Assembly (NCBI GenBank): GCA_007131535.1
Contig: SLQI01000408.1
Span: 1 to 8,493 of the forward strand
Origin: Balneolales bacterium
Lineage (GTDB): Bacteria; Bacteroidota; Rhodothermia; Balneolales; Natronogracilivirgulaceae
DNA length: 8,493 nt
Direction of reading: 5' to 3'
The notes below the pieces were generated by a model. That model was given only the letters and a program-made list of their open reading frames with translations, did no database searches and was not told where the DNA came from. The position numbers and the translations under genes are program-made. Positions within the stretch are counted from its first letter, which is position 1. Each line of letters begins with the position of its first letter. Shown here piece by piece: positions 1 through 6,421 of this stretch.

Positions 1-417
1 ATATTCCAACAGTTCGTTGAATTCAGGACTATGATTGTTATCCACCGGATATAAATGATCATGCCCGAGACGTCTGGCAAGTCGCATCCCAAGTTGCTGA
101 GTTTCCGATCTGTGCAGCTCATGGCTCCCTTCCTGATAAGCTTGGTACAGGCTGTCTAATCTGTTAGCTTGGTCCGGCAGACGCTCCACCGCAATTTTAT
201 CCGGTTGAAACTGTTCGAGAGCGTCCGTTACTCGTTTAATATCCTGTTGATGCTCTGCATCCAGAACATCCGGCACATTTGGGTTAACGGCATCGAGGCC
301 GGGGTTATCAAAATGGAATGTTCCGAAGACCATCACCTGGATGGGTTTTTCCGGCTCATTTGCAGAAACGGGTGTAGTGTAAATTACCAGGCTAATTAAA
401 AGAAATACTTTGATCAT
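1..417 (-). CDS. DUF5694 domain-containing exported protein (partial; C-terminus beyond window)
   Basis: The reading frame starts at an ATG at 417 and stays open for 139 codons to the window edge, so only the N-terminal part is present. An in-frame TAG at 424-426 just upstream fixes this start. Residues 1-19 look like a Sec signal peptide: basic K3, a hydrophobic stretch, then PVSA before N20. The mature part begins with a beta strand and GTFHF (residues 32-36), then a DNPGLDAVNPNVPDVL stretch, an E/Q-rich helix, and DKIAVE (residues 73-78). This is the typical opening of the DUF5694 family as I know it. The family has no established biochemical role; its GTFHF-like opening recalls TraB/PrgY-type proteins, but that is only a resemblance. 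It lies downstream of, and on the same strand as, the DUF192 lipoprotein gene, across a 107-base gap containing an inverted repeat. No Shine-Dalgarno sequence is visible. The family call is firm; the function is unknown. Confidence 0.85.
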   Translation of the reverse strand, partial: MIKVFLLISLVIYTTPVSANEPEKPIQVMVFGTFHFDNPGLDAVNPNVPDVLDAEHQQDIKRVTDALEQFQPDKIAVERLPDQANRLDSLYQAYQEGSHELHRSETQQLGMRLARRLGHDHLYPVDNNHSPEFNELLEY

Positions 418-424
418 ATGTAGC

Positions 425-458
425 TATTGGTTTTGGCATGAAAATATCAAAACCAATA
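425..458. repeat. Perfect 11-bp inverted repeat upstream of the DUF5694 gene
   Basis: The arms TATTGGTTTTG (425-435) and CAAAACCAATA (448-458) are exactly complementary and are separated by 12 bases. In the leftward transcript the hairpin would end 7 bases before the ATG at 417. No T-run follows on either strand, so it does not look like an intrinsic terminator. It could be an operator, or an RNA hairpin affecting translation of the downstream gene or stabilising the 3' end of the lipoprotein message. Confidence 0.7.
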
Positions 459-524
459 CGCTGCTGTTGGCCGACATGTTTCAAGGCATTTGGTAAGGAT
501 TTAGTCAGAAACTTCAACAAAATG

Positions 525-1007
525 TCAGAAGTCGATACGCATACCTTCCCGAATATCGTGTTCCCGGGCATATCCACCATTGACCTCAACTACATATTGC
601 GCAGGCTCACCCGATGGCAGGAGTCGTTCTGAGTAGGGATTTGTCCGGTGGTAGATCTTGACGATTTCCTTATTGCGGTTCACATAGATAATATCAAGCG
701 GAAGCGGGGTGTTGGCCATCCAGAAACTGCGTTCCTCTTCATCATCAAAAAGGAAGAGCATTCCGCCATCCTCAGGCAGATCATGGACGTTCATCAACCC
801 GAGGTTTCTCTTGTTTTCAGTATCGGCAATAGCCACCCGTACGGTTGATATCACGTCACCGTCACGGTCCAGGAAATCGACGCTATCTGTCAGTTCAATT
901 GTTCGGCTGCTTTCCGGAGCTGACCGTTCACCATTTCCACAACCGATCAGACTAAAGAGGAAAACAATACCGGCAAAAAATATTAAGGAGTCTCTGTTAA
1001 AGTTCAT
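525..1007 (-). CDS. DUF192 family lipoprotein
   Basis: The gene encodes 160 residues. The N-terminus has a basic and hydrophobic segment ending in the lipobox L-I-G-C, with C23 as the predicted lipidated residue, so the mature protein should be anchored in a membrane facing the periplasm. After a short linker, residues 54-160 form a DUF192 domain. Visible family hallmarks are RNLGLMNVHDLPEDGGMLFLF (split here as RNLGLM at 67-72 and LPEDGGMLF at 77-85), SFWMANTPLPLDIIYV (94-109), PYSERLLPSGEPAQYVVEV (124-142), and the final GYAREHDIREG. The length is normal for exported DUF192 proteins. The domain is widespread in bacteria and archaea, and no reaction is established for it. The gene is transcribed away from rimP, so the 1008-1173 region is a divergent promoter region. 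It may share a transcript with the DUF5694 gene downstream. Confidence 0.92.
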   Translation of the reverse strand: MNFNRDSLIFFAGIVFLFSLIGCGNGERSAPESSRTIELTDSVDFLDRDGDVISTVRVAIADTENKRNLGLMNVHDLPEDGGMLFLFDDEEERSFWMANTPLPLDIIYVNRNKEIVKIYHRTNPYSERLLPSGEPAQYVVEVNGGYAREHDIREGMRIDF

Positions 1008-1040
1008 ACTGCGAGTAGTTTATGTTGATTAAAAACGAGC

Positions 1041-1046
1041 TATAAT
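1041..1046 (+). promoter_or_regulatory. Possible additional -10 box (TATAAT) in the divergent region
   Basis: A perfect TATAAT preceded by GC lies in the divergent intergenic region. The same GC-TATAWT context occurs at the two better promoter candidates (1105 and 8087). No convincing -35 element sits 16-18 bases upstream, so this is only a possible second, upstream start for the rimP operon. A start near 1053 would place about 70 bases before the terminator-like hairpin. Its complement could also serve the leftward lipoprotein gene. Confidence 0.25.
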
Positions 1047-1081
1047 TCTTCTGAAATATATTAATCAGTAAGTTGTTATCA

Positions 1082-1110
1082 TTGTAATGGAACGAAAAAA
1101 TGGCTATATT
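1082..1110 (+). promoter_or_regulatory. Candidate promoter of the rimP-nusA-infB operon
   Basis: TTGTAA (1082-1087) and TATATT (1105-1110) are separated by exactly 17 bases, predicting a transcription start near 1116-1117. It also approximates the Bacteroidota-type pattern of TTG followed about 20 bases later by TAnnTTTG (here TATATTAG). The -10 box sits inside a short dyad, GGCTA-TAT-TAGCC (1102-1114), which could be an operator or chance. The rpsO promoter candidate in this window has the same -10 box and spacer, which supports the call. Confidence 0.6.
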
Positions 1111-1119
1111 AGCCGTTCT

Positions 1120-1149
1120 AAGTGAGGCGGGTGACGTCTCACTTTTTTT
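1120..1149 (+). terminator. Terminator-like hairpin in the rimP leader (candidate attenuator)
   Basis: AAGTGAGGC (1120-1128) pairs with GTCTCACTT (1136-1144): nine pairs including one G-U next to the loop-closing pair, a 7-base loop, then a run of T to 1149. This has the form of an intrinsic terminator, yet no plus-strand gene lies upstream for it to end. It sits 24 bases before the rimP ATG, so it is best read as a leader attenuator. In E. coli and B. subtilis, NusA is known to regulate its own operon through leader termination; applying that here is inference. The loop also repeats GTGA, so a weaker alternative hairpin with the same TCAC is possible. Confidence 0.65.
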
Positions 1150-1173
1150 GTATCTACTAACTGCGTACAACTT

Positions 1174-1632
1174 ATGGCCGAAACACAGCTGAATCAACTG
1201 AAACAAATTGTTGAGCAAGAACTTGCCGGCAGCGATCTGTATTTGGTTGAAATTGAGCTGAAAGGTGATGAGCGCAACCGGGTTATTTGGATTTATATAG
1301 AATCTGCCGAGGGTAGTGCATCGGTAGATCGCTATGCCAAGCTGAGTCGTACCATCGGCGATGCCATAGATAATCAGAATTTGTTTAAAGGTAAATACCG
1401 GTTGAATGTTTCATCTCCCGGTACAGATCGGCCGCTGGTAGATATCAGGCAATATTATACAAATAAGGGACGTAAGTGTAGCGTTCACTATTACGTAGGT
1501 CAAACTGAACATAAGGTTGAAGGTACTCTGAAACAAGTTGAGGATCACTATATCATTGTTGATGATGGTAAACAACAACATCAGATACCTTTTAATAATA
1601 TCGTGGAAACACGAATTTTAGCAGTCTTGTAA
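1174..1632 (+). CDS. rimP: Ribosome maturation factor RimP
   Basis: This 152-residue protein has the length and two-domain layout of RimP, which binds the immature 30S subunit and promotes its assembly in the cytoplasm. The N-terminal alpha/beta domain (about residues 1-85) contains VDRYAKLSRTIGDAID (51-66) and the family signature YRLNVSSPGTDRPL (75-88), followed by R and the NKGR turn (97-100). The C-terminal part (about 90-152) fits the Sm-like barrel, with GTLKQVEDHYIIV and the terminal IPFNNIVETRI. The start ATG has no Shine-Dalgarno sequence; the upstream bases are AT-rich leader after the terminator-like hairpin. It is the first gene of the operon, 29 bases ahead of nusA, the standard arrangement in most bacteria. 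Assignment is secure. Confidence 0.96.
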   Translation: MAETQLNQLKQIVEQELAGSDLYLVEIELKGDERNRVIWIYIESAEGSASVDRYAKLSRTIGDAIDNQNLFKGKYRLNVSSPGTDRPLVDIRQYYTNKGRKCSVHYYVGQTEHKVEGTLKQVEDHYIIVDDGKQQHQIPFNNIVETRILAVL

Positions 1633-1661
1633 TTTTAACTGTCTGTTTCCGGAGAATATAT

Positions 1662-2927
1662 ATGCAAACGGATATTTCAAAACTTATTATAACATCTTTT
1701 GCTGAGATAGCCAAAGATAAAGCTATCGATCGGGACATGTTACTCTCTATCCTGGAGGACGTCTTTCGGTCGATGATCAAAAAGAAGTATGGCTCGGATG
1801 AGGCGTTCGATGTGATCCTGAATGCCGACAGGGGTGAGGTTCAGATTTTGCATATCCGTGAGGTGGTTCCGGACGAAGAGTTTTCGGACAAAGTAAATGA
1901 GATTCCACTCAGTGAAGCTCATAAGCATGACCCGGATCTGGAGCTTTATGATGATTATGCCCAGGAGATAAAAATTGAAGATTTTGGCCGGCGCTCGGTG
2001 ATGATGGCCCGGCAAACCCTCAATCAGCGTATTCGTGAGATCGAGAAAGACAACGTATTTGAGGAGTACTCCGATCGCGTCGGGGAGATTGTGCTGGGTG
2101 ATGTATACCAGGTCCGTAATAAGGATATACTGGTGAATCACAACGGGGTAGAACTGATTCTTCCCAAAAGCCATCAGATCTACAAAGATCGTTATCGAAA
2201 AGGAGACACCATCAGAGCTGTAGTGCTCGAGGTGAAACGCGAGAACGGCAATCCAGCAGTTATCATTTCAAGAACATCACCACTGTTTCTGGAACGTTTA
2301 TTTGAAAATGAGATTCCGGAAGTCTTTGATGGTATTATTGAAATCATAAAAGTTGTCAGAGAGCCCGGCGATCGCTCCAAAGTAGCGGTGGTTTCTCACG
2401 ATGAACGTGTGGATGCGGTAGGGGCCTGCGTTGGTATGAAGGGAATACGCATCCATTCGGTTGTGCGGGAGCTTTGTAATGAGAATATTGATGTTATCAA
2501 TTATACCGAAGACCCCAAAGAATATATAAAGCGGGCTTTGCAACCGGCCAATGTTCAGTCGGTGGAAATCGACGAAAACAAAAAGCATGCAAGTGTGGTA
2601 GTGCCGGTTGACCAGGTTTCCAAAGCAATTGGAAAAGGTGGAGTTAATATCCGCCTGGCTTCAAACCTTACCGGTTATGAAATTGATGTCTTCCGCGAAG
2701 TCGACGATGAAGAAGATATCGATATTTTTGAATTCGCCGATGATTTTGGCGATGAAGTTGTGCAGCTGCTTTTTGATATCGGTTGCGATACCGCGCGGGC
2801 AGTACTTGACTTAAATGAGGACGAACTTGTTCGCCGAACCGAAAACCGGATCGAGAAAGATCTGGCTCGAAAAATTATCAATACTATAGAAGAAGAATTC
2901 GAGGAAGAGGAAGATGAAGCCGGTTGA
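1662..2927 (+). CDS. nusA: Transcription termination/antitermination factor NusA
   Basis: The protein has 421 residues and binds RNA polymerase and nascent RNA to control pausing, termination and antitermination. Domains in order: the polymerase-binding N-terminal domain (about 1-130), an S1 domain (about 137-205, GEIVLGDVYQV through AVIISRTSP), KH1 with VREPGDRSKVAV (232-243) and GACVGMKG (254-261), and KH2 with KAIGKGGVNIRLA (321-333). A single helix-hairpin-helix-like segment (about 360-411) follows, and then a very acidic tail (EEEFEEEEDEAG). It is shorter than the 495-residue E. coli protein with its two acidic repeats, but fits NusA from the Bacteroidota side. The start has a GGAG at 1651-1654 with a 7-base spacer, one of the few clear Shine-Dalgarno-like sites here. 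Through the hairpin upstream of rimP, NusA could regulate its own operon (inference). Confidence 0.97.
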   Translation: MQTDISKLIITSFAEIAKDKAIDRDMLLSILEDVFRSMIKKKYGSDEAFDVILNADRGEVQILHIREVVPDEEFSDKVNEIPLSEAHKHDPDLELYDDYAQEIKIEDFGRRSVMMARQTLNQRIREIEKDNVFEEYSDRVGEIVLGDVYQVRNKDILVNHNGVELILPKSHQIYKDRYRKGDTIRAVVLEVKRENGNPAVIISRTSPLFLERLFENEIPEVFDGIIEIIKVVREPGDRSKVAVVSHDERVDAVGACVGMKGIRIHSVVRELCNENIDVINYTEDPKEYIKRALQPANVQSVEIDENKKHASVVVPVDQVSKAIGKGGVNIRLASNLTGYEIDVFREVDDEEDIDIFEFADDFGDEVVQLLFDIGCDTARAVLDLNEDELVRRTENRIEKDLARKIINTIEEEFEEEEDEAG

Positions 2928-2945
2928 GAAAATATATATCCGGCT
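2918..2945 (+). other. Small hairpin across the nusA stop codon
   Basis: AGCCGG (2918-2923) is the exact complement of CCGGCT (2940-2945), with a 16-base AT-rich loop containing the nusA TGA (2925-2927). No T-run follows, so it is not a terminator. It sits in the 60-base nusA-infB gap and could affect message stability or translation of infB, or be chance. Confidence 0.3.
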
Positions 2946-2987
2946 AAAACGATTAATCTTCCAGAATTTACTGTTTAAATCTTATAT

Positions 2988-5900
2988 ATGACGCAAAAAC
3001 CTAAGAAAAAGCCGCTTTTTAAAGTTGCAAAAGAGTTTAATGTTGCAACACGATCGATCGTGCAATCACTCGAGAGCGAAGGGTACAAAGCGGAGGATAA
3101 ACCGAATTTTAAGGTAACTCCGGAAATGTATGCTGCACTCGAAAGCTTGTACGGAGAAGATAAAGCGCGAAGTGAAGAGCATCTTCGTGCACGGGAAGAG
3201 TACGAAGAGCGGCGTACAAGCATGAGAACCAGCCGCAAACAATCTGTTTCGGTTGATAATTTTTTAGATCCTATCGAAGATCTCGAGCCTATTGAAGAAG
3301 AGGAGGCTGAACCATCGTTAGAGCCTCAGGAAGAGCCTGAAAAGGCAAAAGATTCTGTAAAAGAAAAAGACGAGTCTGAGCAGAAAAAGGAAAAAGCGGC
3401 TGAACCTGAAAAAACGGAGCAAAAAGAGAGTGACAAAGACGCCGTAACTGATGAGAAACCTGCTCAGAAAGAGAAAGAAGATAAAAAAGCAGATGAACAG
3501 AAAATAGAACCTCCCATTCCCGCTGAAGAGGAAGAAGAGGAGGAAGATGAAGAAACCCCTGAACCTGCAGTAAAGGGTAAAAAAGAGACCCGGGTAGAGA
3601 AAACAGAAGAGGCACAGAAAGAATCTTCAGAAAAAGACAGTGAGACTGCTGAGGAAGATCAAAAGAAAGATCAGAGAAAAGGTAAAAAAGAAGAGAAAAA
3701 GCCTGCTAAAGAAGAACTGAAAACTAAAGATAAAGAGGTCGTAGAACAGCCCGAAGAAGGTGAGGCGCAGGCAGATGGCGGTGATATCATTCGAGGCAGG
3801 GCTAAGAAATTAAGCGGTACAAGAGTTCTCGGAAAGATCAACGTAGCTAAAGTTGGTCCGGAGGAAGAAGAGAACGGAAATTCCAAATCCAAAAAATCGA
3901 AGAAAAAGAAAAAAGGCGAAGAGACTAAAAAGGAAAAAACTAAAGAAGATCAGCAGCAAAAAGATCAACAAGAAAGTGCTGATAAGAAGCAGAAGAAGAA
4001 AAAAATTAAGACCAAGCGGGTAAAAGACGACGAGGACAAGGAAAAGGACAAGGAGTCTAAGGATCAGTCCCGCGAAGCGGATAAGAAGCGCAAGAAGAAA
4101 AAGCGTATCAAATCCCGAAAAGGGAAAAGCCAGGTGGATGAGAGTGATGTTGAGTCCAAGATGAAAGAGACGATGCAGATGCTCCAGACTTCATCTTCCG
4201 GTGGTAAAAAGCGGCAGAAGCGTCGTCGGCAAAAGCGGGATGAAATGGCGGCTGAACGAGAAAAAATGGCCGAAATGGAACAGCTGGAAGAGCATGTGCT
4301 GGAAGTGACCGAGTTCATGACGGTCAGTGATCTTGCAGAGCTTCTGGATGTAAACCCCACCGAGATTATTACCCACTGTATGAATCTCGGTATGGTGGTT
4401 TCCATCAATCAGCGGTTGGATGCCAATACACTTGAGCTTCTGGCTACCGAATACGATCGTGAAATTCGATTTGTTGATGCCGAAGAAATTAATGATGAGC
4501 TTGAGGAAGAGGACGACGATCCGAAAGATCTCAAACCCCGCGCTCCGGTGGTTACGGTTATGGGTCACGTAGATCACGGTAAAACTTCCTTACTAGACTA
4601 TATCCGGAAAACGCATGTTTCCGAAGGTGAGGCCGGAGGTATCACTCAGCACATTGGTGCTTATGAAGTGATAACCGATGACGACCGTAAAATCACCTTC
4701 CTTGATACTCCGGGTCACGAAGCATTTACGGCCATGCGTGCACGTGGTGCGCAGGTTACCGACCTTGTGATTCTGGTTGTCGCTGCGGATGACCAAGTGA
4801 TGCCGCAGACGATTGAGGCGATCAACCACGCCCAGGCGGCCGGTGTCTCCATTGTTGTAGCCATTAACAAGATTGATAAAGAAGGGGCCAACCCTGATCG
4901 CGTTAAACAGCAACTCGCCGAACACAATGTAGTTGTAGAAGACTGGGGTGGAAAAACCCAGTTGGCACTTGTATCGGCCAAACATGGTGACGGTATTCCC
5001 GAGTTGCTTGATAAAGTGCTGATTGAGGCTGAATTGATGGAGCTCACGGCTAATCCGGATCGAAAGGCCAGTGGTATTGTACTTGAATCGCGCGTGGACC
5101 GCGGTAAAGGGGTGGTAGCAAACATTCTTATACAAAAAGGCACACTCAAAGTCGGCGATCCGTTTGTAGCCGGACAGCATTATGGCCGGGTTCGTGCCAT
5201 GGAAAATGAAAAGGGCGAACGATTGCAGGCTATTGGTCCTTCAACACCAGCGCAGATGACCGGCTTCGACGGATTGCCGCAGGCCGGTGACCGTATTGTG
5301 GCTACTGAAGATGAAAAGACAGCCAAAGAAATTGCGCTGCAACGGCAGCAAATTCGCAGGGAGCAGGATATGCGGAAAGTCAAGCACATGTCGCTTGATG
5401 ATATTTCCCGTCAGATGGCTCTGGGTGAGATTGCTGAGTTGAACCTTATCATTAAAGGTGATGTGGATGGGTCAATTGAAGCTCTGTCCGGATCGTTGCA
5501 GAAATTGAGCAATGAAGAAGTTAAGGTAAATATCATCCACACCGGTGTGGGCGCGATTTCTGAGTCGGATGTGCTGTTGGCATCGGCATCCAATGCCATT
5601 ATAATTGGTTTCCAGGTGAGGCCTACAGCCAAAGCGCGTGAAATCTCCGAACGGGAAGAAATTGATATCCGCTTATTCAGCGTAATCTACGACGCCGTAG
5701 ATGCGGTGCGTGATGCGCTTGAAGGTATGCTCAGCCCGGAAATCAATGAGAAGACAACCGCTACGGTTGAAGTGCGTGAAACCTTCAAAGTTCCGAAAGT
5801 GGGAACGATAGCCGGTTGTTACGTTACATCAGGTAAAATTTCGCGTAATGATAAAATCCGCCTGGTAAGAGACGGTATTGTTACCTACGAAGGTGAGCTC

Positions 5901-6059
5901 GACTCCCTGAAACGCTTCAAAGATGATGTTAAAGAAGTTCAGAACGGATATGAATGCGGCATGAACATTAAAAACTTTAATGACATTAAGGTTGGCGACG
6001 TCATAGAAGCGTACGAGATCGTCGAAACCAAAAGAACCTTAATCGACGAGAGCAGCTGA
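2988..6059 (+). CDS. infB: Translation initiation factor IF-2
   Basis: The 1023-residue GTPase delivers initiator fMet-tRNA to the 30S subunit and promotes subunit joining. Residues 8-56 form a first N-terminal module (LFKVAKEFNVATRSIVQSLE onward) like that of Bacteroidota IF2. Residues 100-435 are a charged, low-complexity linker. Residues 437-497 are a second IF2_N module (VSDLAELLDVNPTEIITHCM). The G domain follows, with G1 GHVDHGKT (526-533), G2 region GGITQHIGAYE (550-560), G3 DTPGH (573-577), G4 NKID (627-630) and G5 SAK (663-665). Domains II, III and IV follow, ending with the fMet-binding barrel (about 925-1015, including KVGTIAGCYVTSGKI). All GTPase motifs are intact. The start ATG lacks a Shine-Dalgarno sequence. 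The stop shares one base with the rbfA start (TGATG). The length exceeds E. coli IF2 (890) because of the linker. Confidence 0.97.
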   Translation: MTQKPKKKPLFKVAKEFNVATRSIVQSLESEGYKAEDKPNFKVTPEMYAALESLYGEDKARSEEHLRAREEYEERRTSMRTSRKQSVSVDNFLDPIEDLEPIEEEEAEPSLEPQEEPEKAKDSVKEKDESEQKKEKAAEPEKTEQKESDKDAVTDEKPAQKEKEDKKADEQKIEPPIPAEEEEEEEDEETPEPAVKGKKETRVEKTEEAQKESSEKDSETAEEDQKKDQRKGKKEEKKPAKEELKTKDKEVVEQPEEGEAQADGGDIIRGRAKKLSGTRVLGKINVAKVGPEEEENGNSKSKKSKKKKKGEETKKEKTKEDQQQKDQQESADKKQKKKKIKTKRVKDDEDKEKDKESKDQSREADKKRKKKKRIKSRKGKSQVDESDVESKMKETMQMLQTSSSGGKKRQKRRRQKRDEMAAEREKMAEMEQLEEHVLEVTEFMTVSDLAELLDVNPTEIITHCMNLGMVVSINQRLDANTLELLATEYDREIRFVDAEEINDELEEEDDDPKDLKPRAPVVTVMGHVDHGKTSLLDYIRKTHVSEGEAGGITQHIGAYEVITDDDRKITFLDTPGHEAFTAMRARGAQVTDLVILVVAADDQVMPQTIEAINHAQAAGVSIVVAINKIDKEGANPDRVKQQLAEHNVVVEDWGGKTQLALVSAKHGDGIPELLDKVLIEAELMELTANPDRKASGIVLESRVDRGKGVVANILIQKGTLKVGDPFVAGQHYGRVRAMENEKGERLQAIGPSTPAQMTGFDGLPQAGDRIVATEDEKTAKEIALQRQQIRREQDMRKVKHMSLDDISRQMALGEIAELNLIIKGDVDGSIEALSGSLQKLSNEEVKVNIIHTGVGAISESDVLLASASNAIIIGFQVRPTAKAREISEREEIDIRLFSVIYDAVDAVRDALEGMLSPEINEKTTATVEVRETFKVPKVGTIAGCYVTSGKISRNDKIRLVRDGIVTYEGELDSLKRFKDDVKEVQNGYECGMNIKNFNDIKVGDVIEAYEIVETKRTLIDESS

Positions 6060-6415
6060 TGGGCTTAAGAGTTGAACGGTTGTCCTCCCAACTCCAGAAT
6101 GATTTGGGACGAATCCTGCAGGAGTATCAGAATGAAAATATCATTTCTGTTACCAGTGTCAGGGTTGCCCCGGATCTGTCGGTAGCCAGGGTATATGTAA
6201 GCATATATTCTGAGGGGGGCGATCAACAACAGGTTTTTAGCTATCTGCAGGAACACAATAAAGAAATTCGTGGTAAGCTTGCCGGGAAGATTCGCAATCA
6301 CGTAAAGAAGGTACCGGAATTACAGTTTTTTCTCGATGATTCTGCCGAATACGTAAATCGCATTGAGAATCTGTTTCAGAAAATTAAAGAAGACCGGAAA
6401 AAATCGGATCAATAA
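6059..6415 (+). CDS. rbfA: 30S ribosome-binding factor RbfA
   Basis: This 118-residue protein matches RbfA, a small KH-type protein that binds free 30S subunits and helps mature the 5' end of 16S rRNA, notably in the cold. Visible hallmarks are RVERLSSQLQNDLGRIL at the N-terminus, the strand-turn-strand ISVTSVRVAPDLSVARVYVS (29-48), the helix IRGKLAGKIRNHVKKV (70-85), and the terminal PELQFFLDDSAEYVNRIENL (86-105). The length is typical. The ATG overlaps the infB stop by one base (TGATG), indicating translational coupling by re-initiation. truB begins directly after its TAA. Assignment is secure. Confidence 0.95.
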   Translation: MGLRVERLSSQLQNDLGRILQEYQNENIISVTSVRVAPDLSVARVYVSIYSEGGDQQQVFSYLQEHNKEIRGKLAGKIRNHVKKVPELQFFLDDSAEYVNRIENLFQKIKEDRKKSDQ

Positions 6416-6421
6416 GTGCAG

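Noticed and set aside
392..589. Minus-strand open frame spanning the gap between the two exported-protein genes
   Set aside because: It overlaps the end of the DUF192 gene and the start of the DUF5694 gene in another frame and shows no family resemblance.
1008..1173. tRNA gene upstream of rimP, as in the E. coli metY-rimP-nusA arrangement
   Set aside because: No cloverleaf, T-loop signature or CCA end is visible on either strand; only promoter boxes and a hairpin are seen.
1740..2174. 144-codon minus-strand open frame inside nusA
   Set aside because: It lies opposite the conserved NusA N-terminal and S1 domains; the translation looks like random antisense sequence.
3900..4130. Lysine-rich stretches as a DNA tandem repeat array
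   Set aside because: Units vary in length and sequence (short echoes such as DQQQK/DQQES only); this is low-complexity coding sequence, not a regular repeat or CRISPR.
4593..5180. Long (195-codon) open frame on the minus strand inside infB
   Set aside because: It is antisense to the highly conserved IF2 G domain, has no recognisable protein features, and is explained by codon bias of the real gene.
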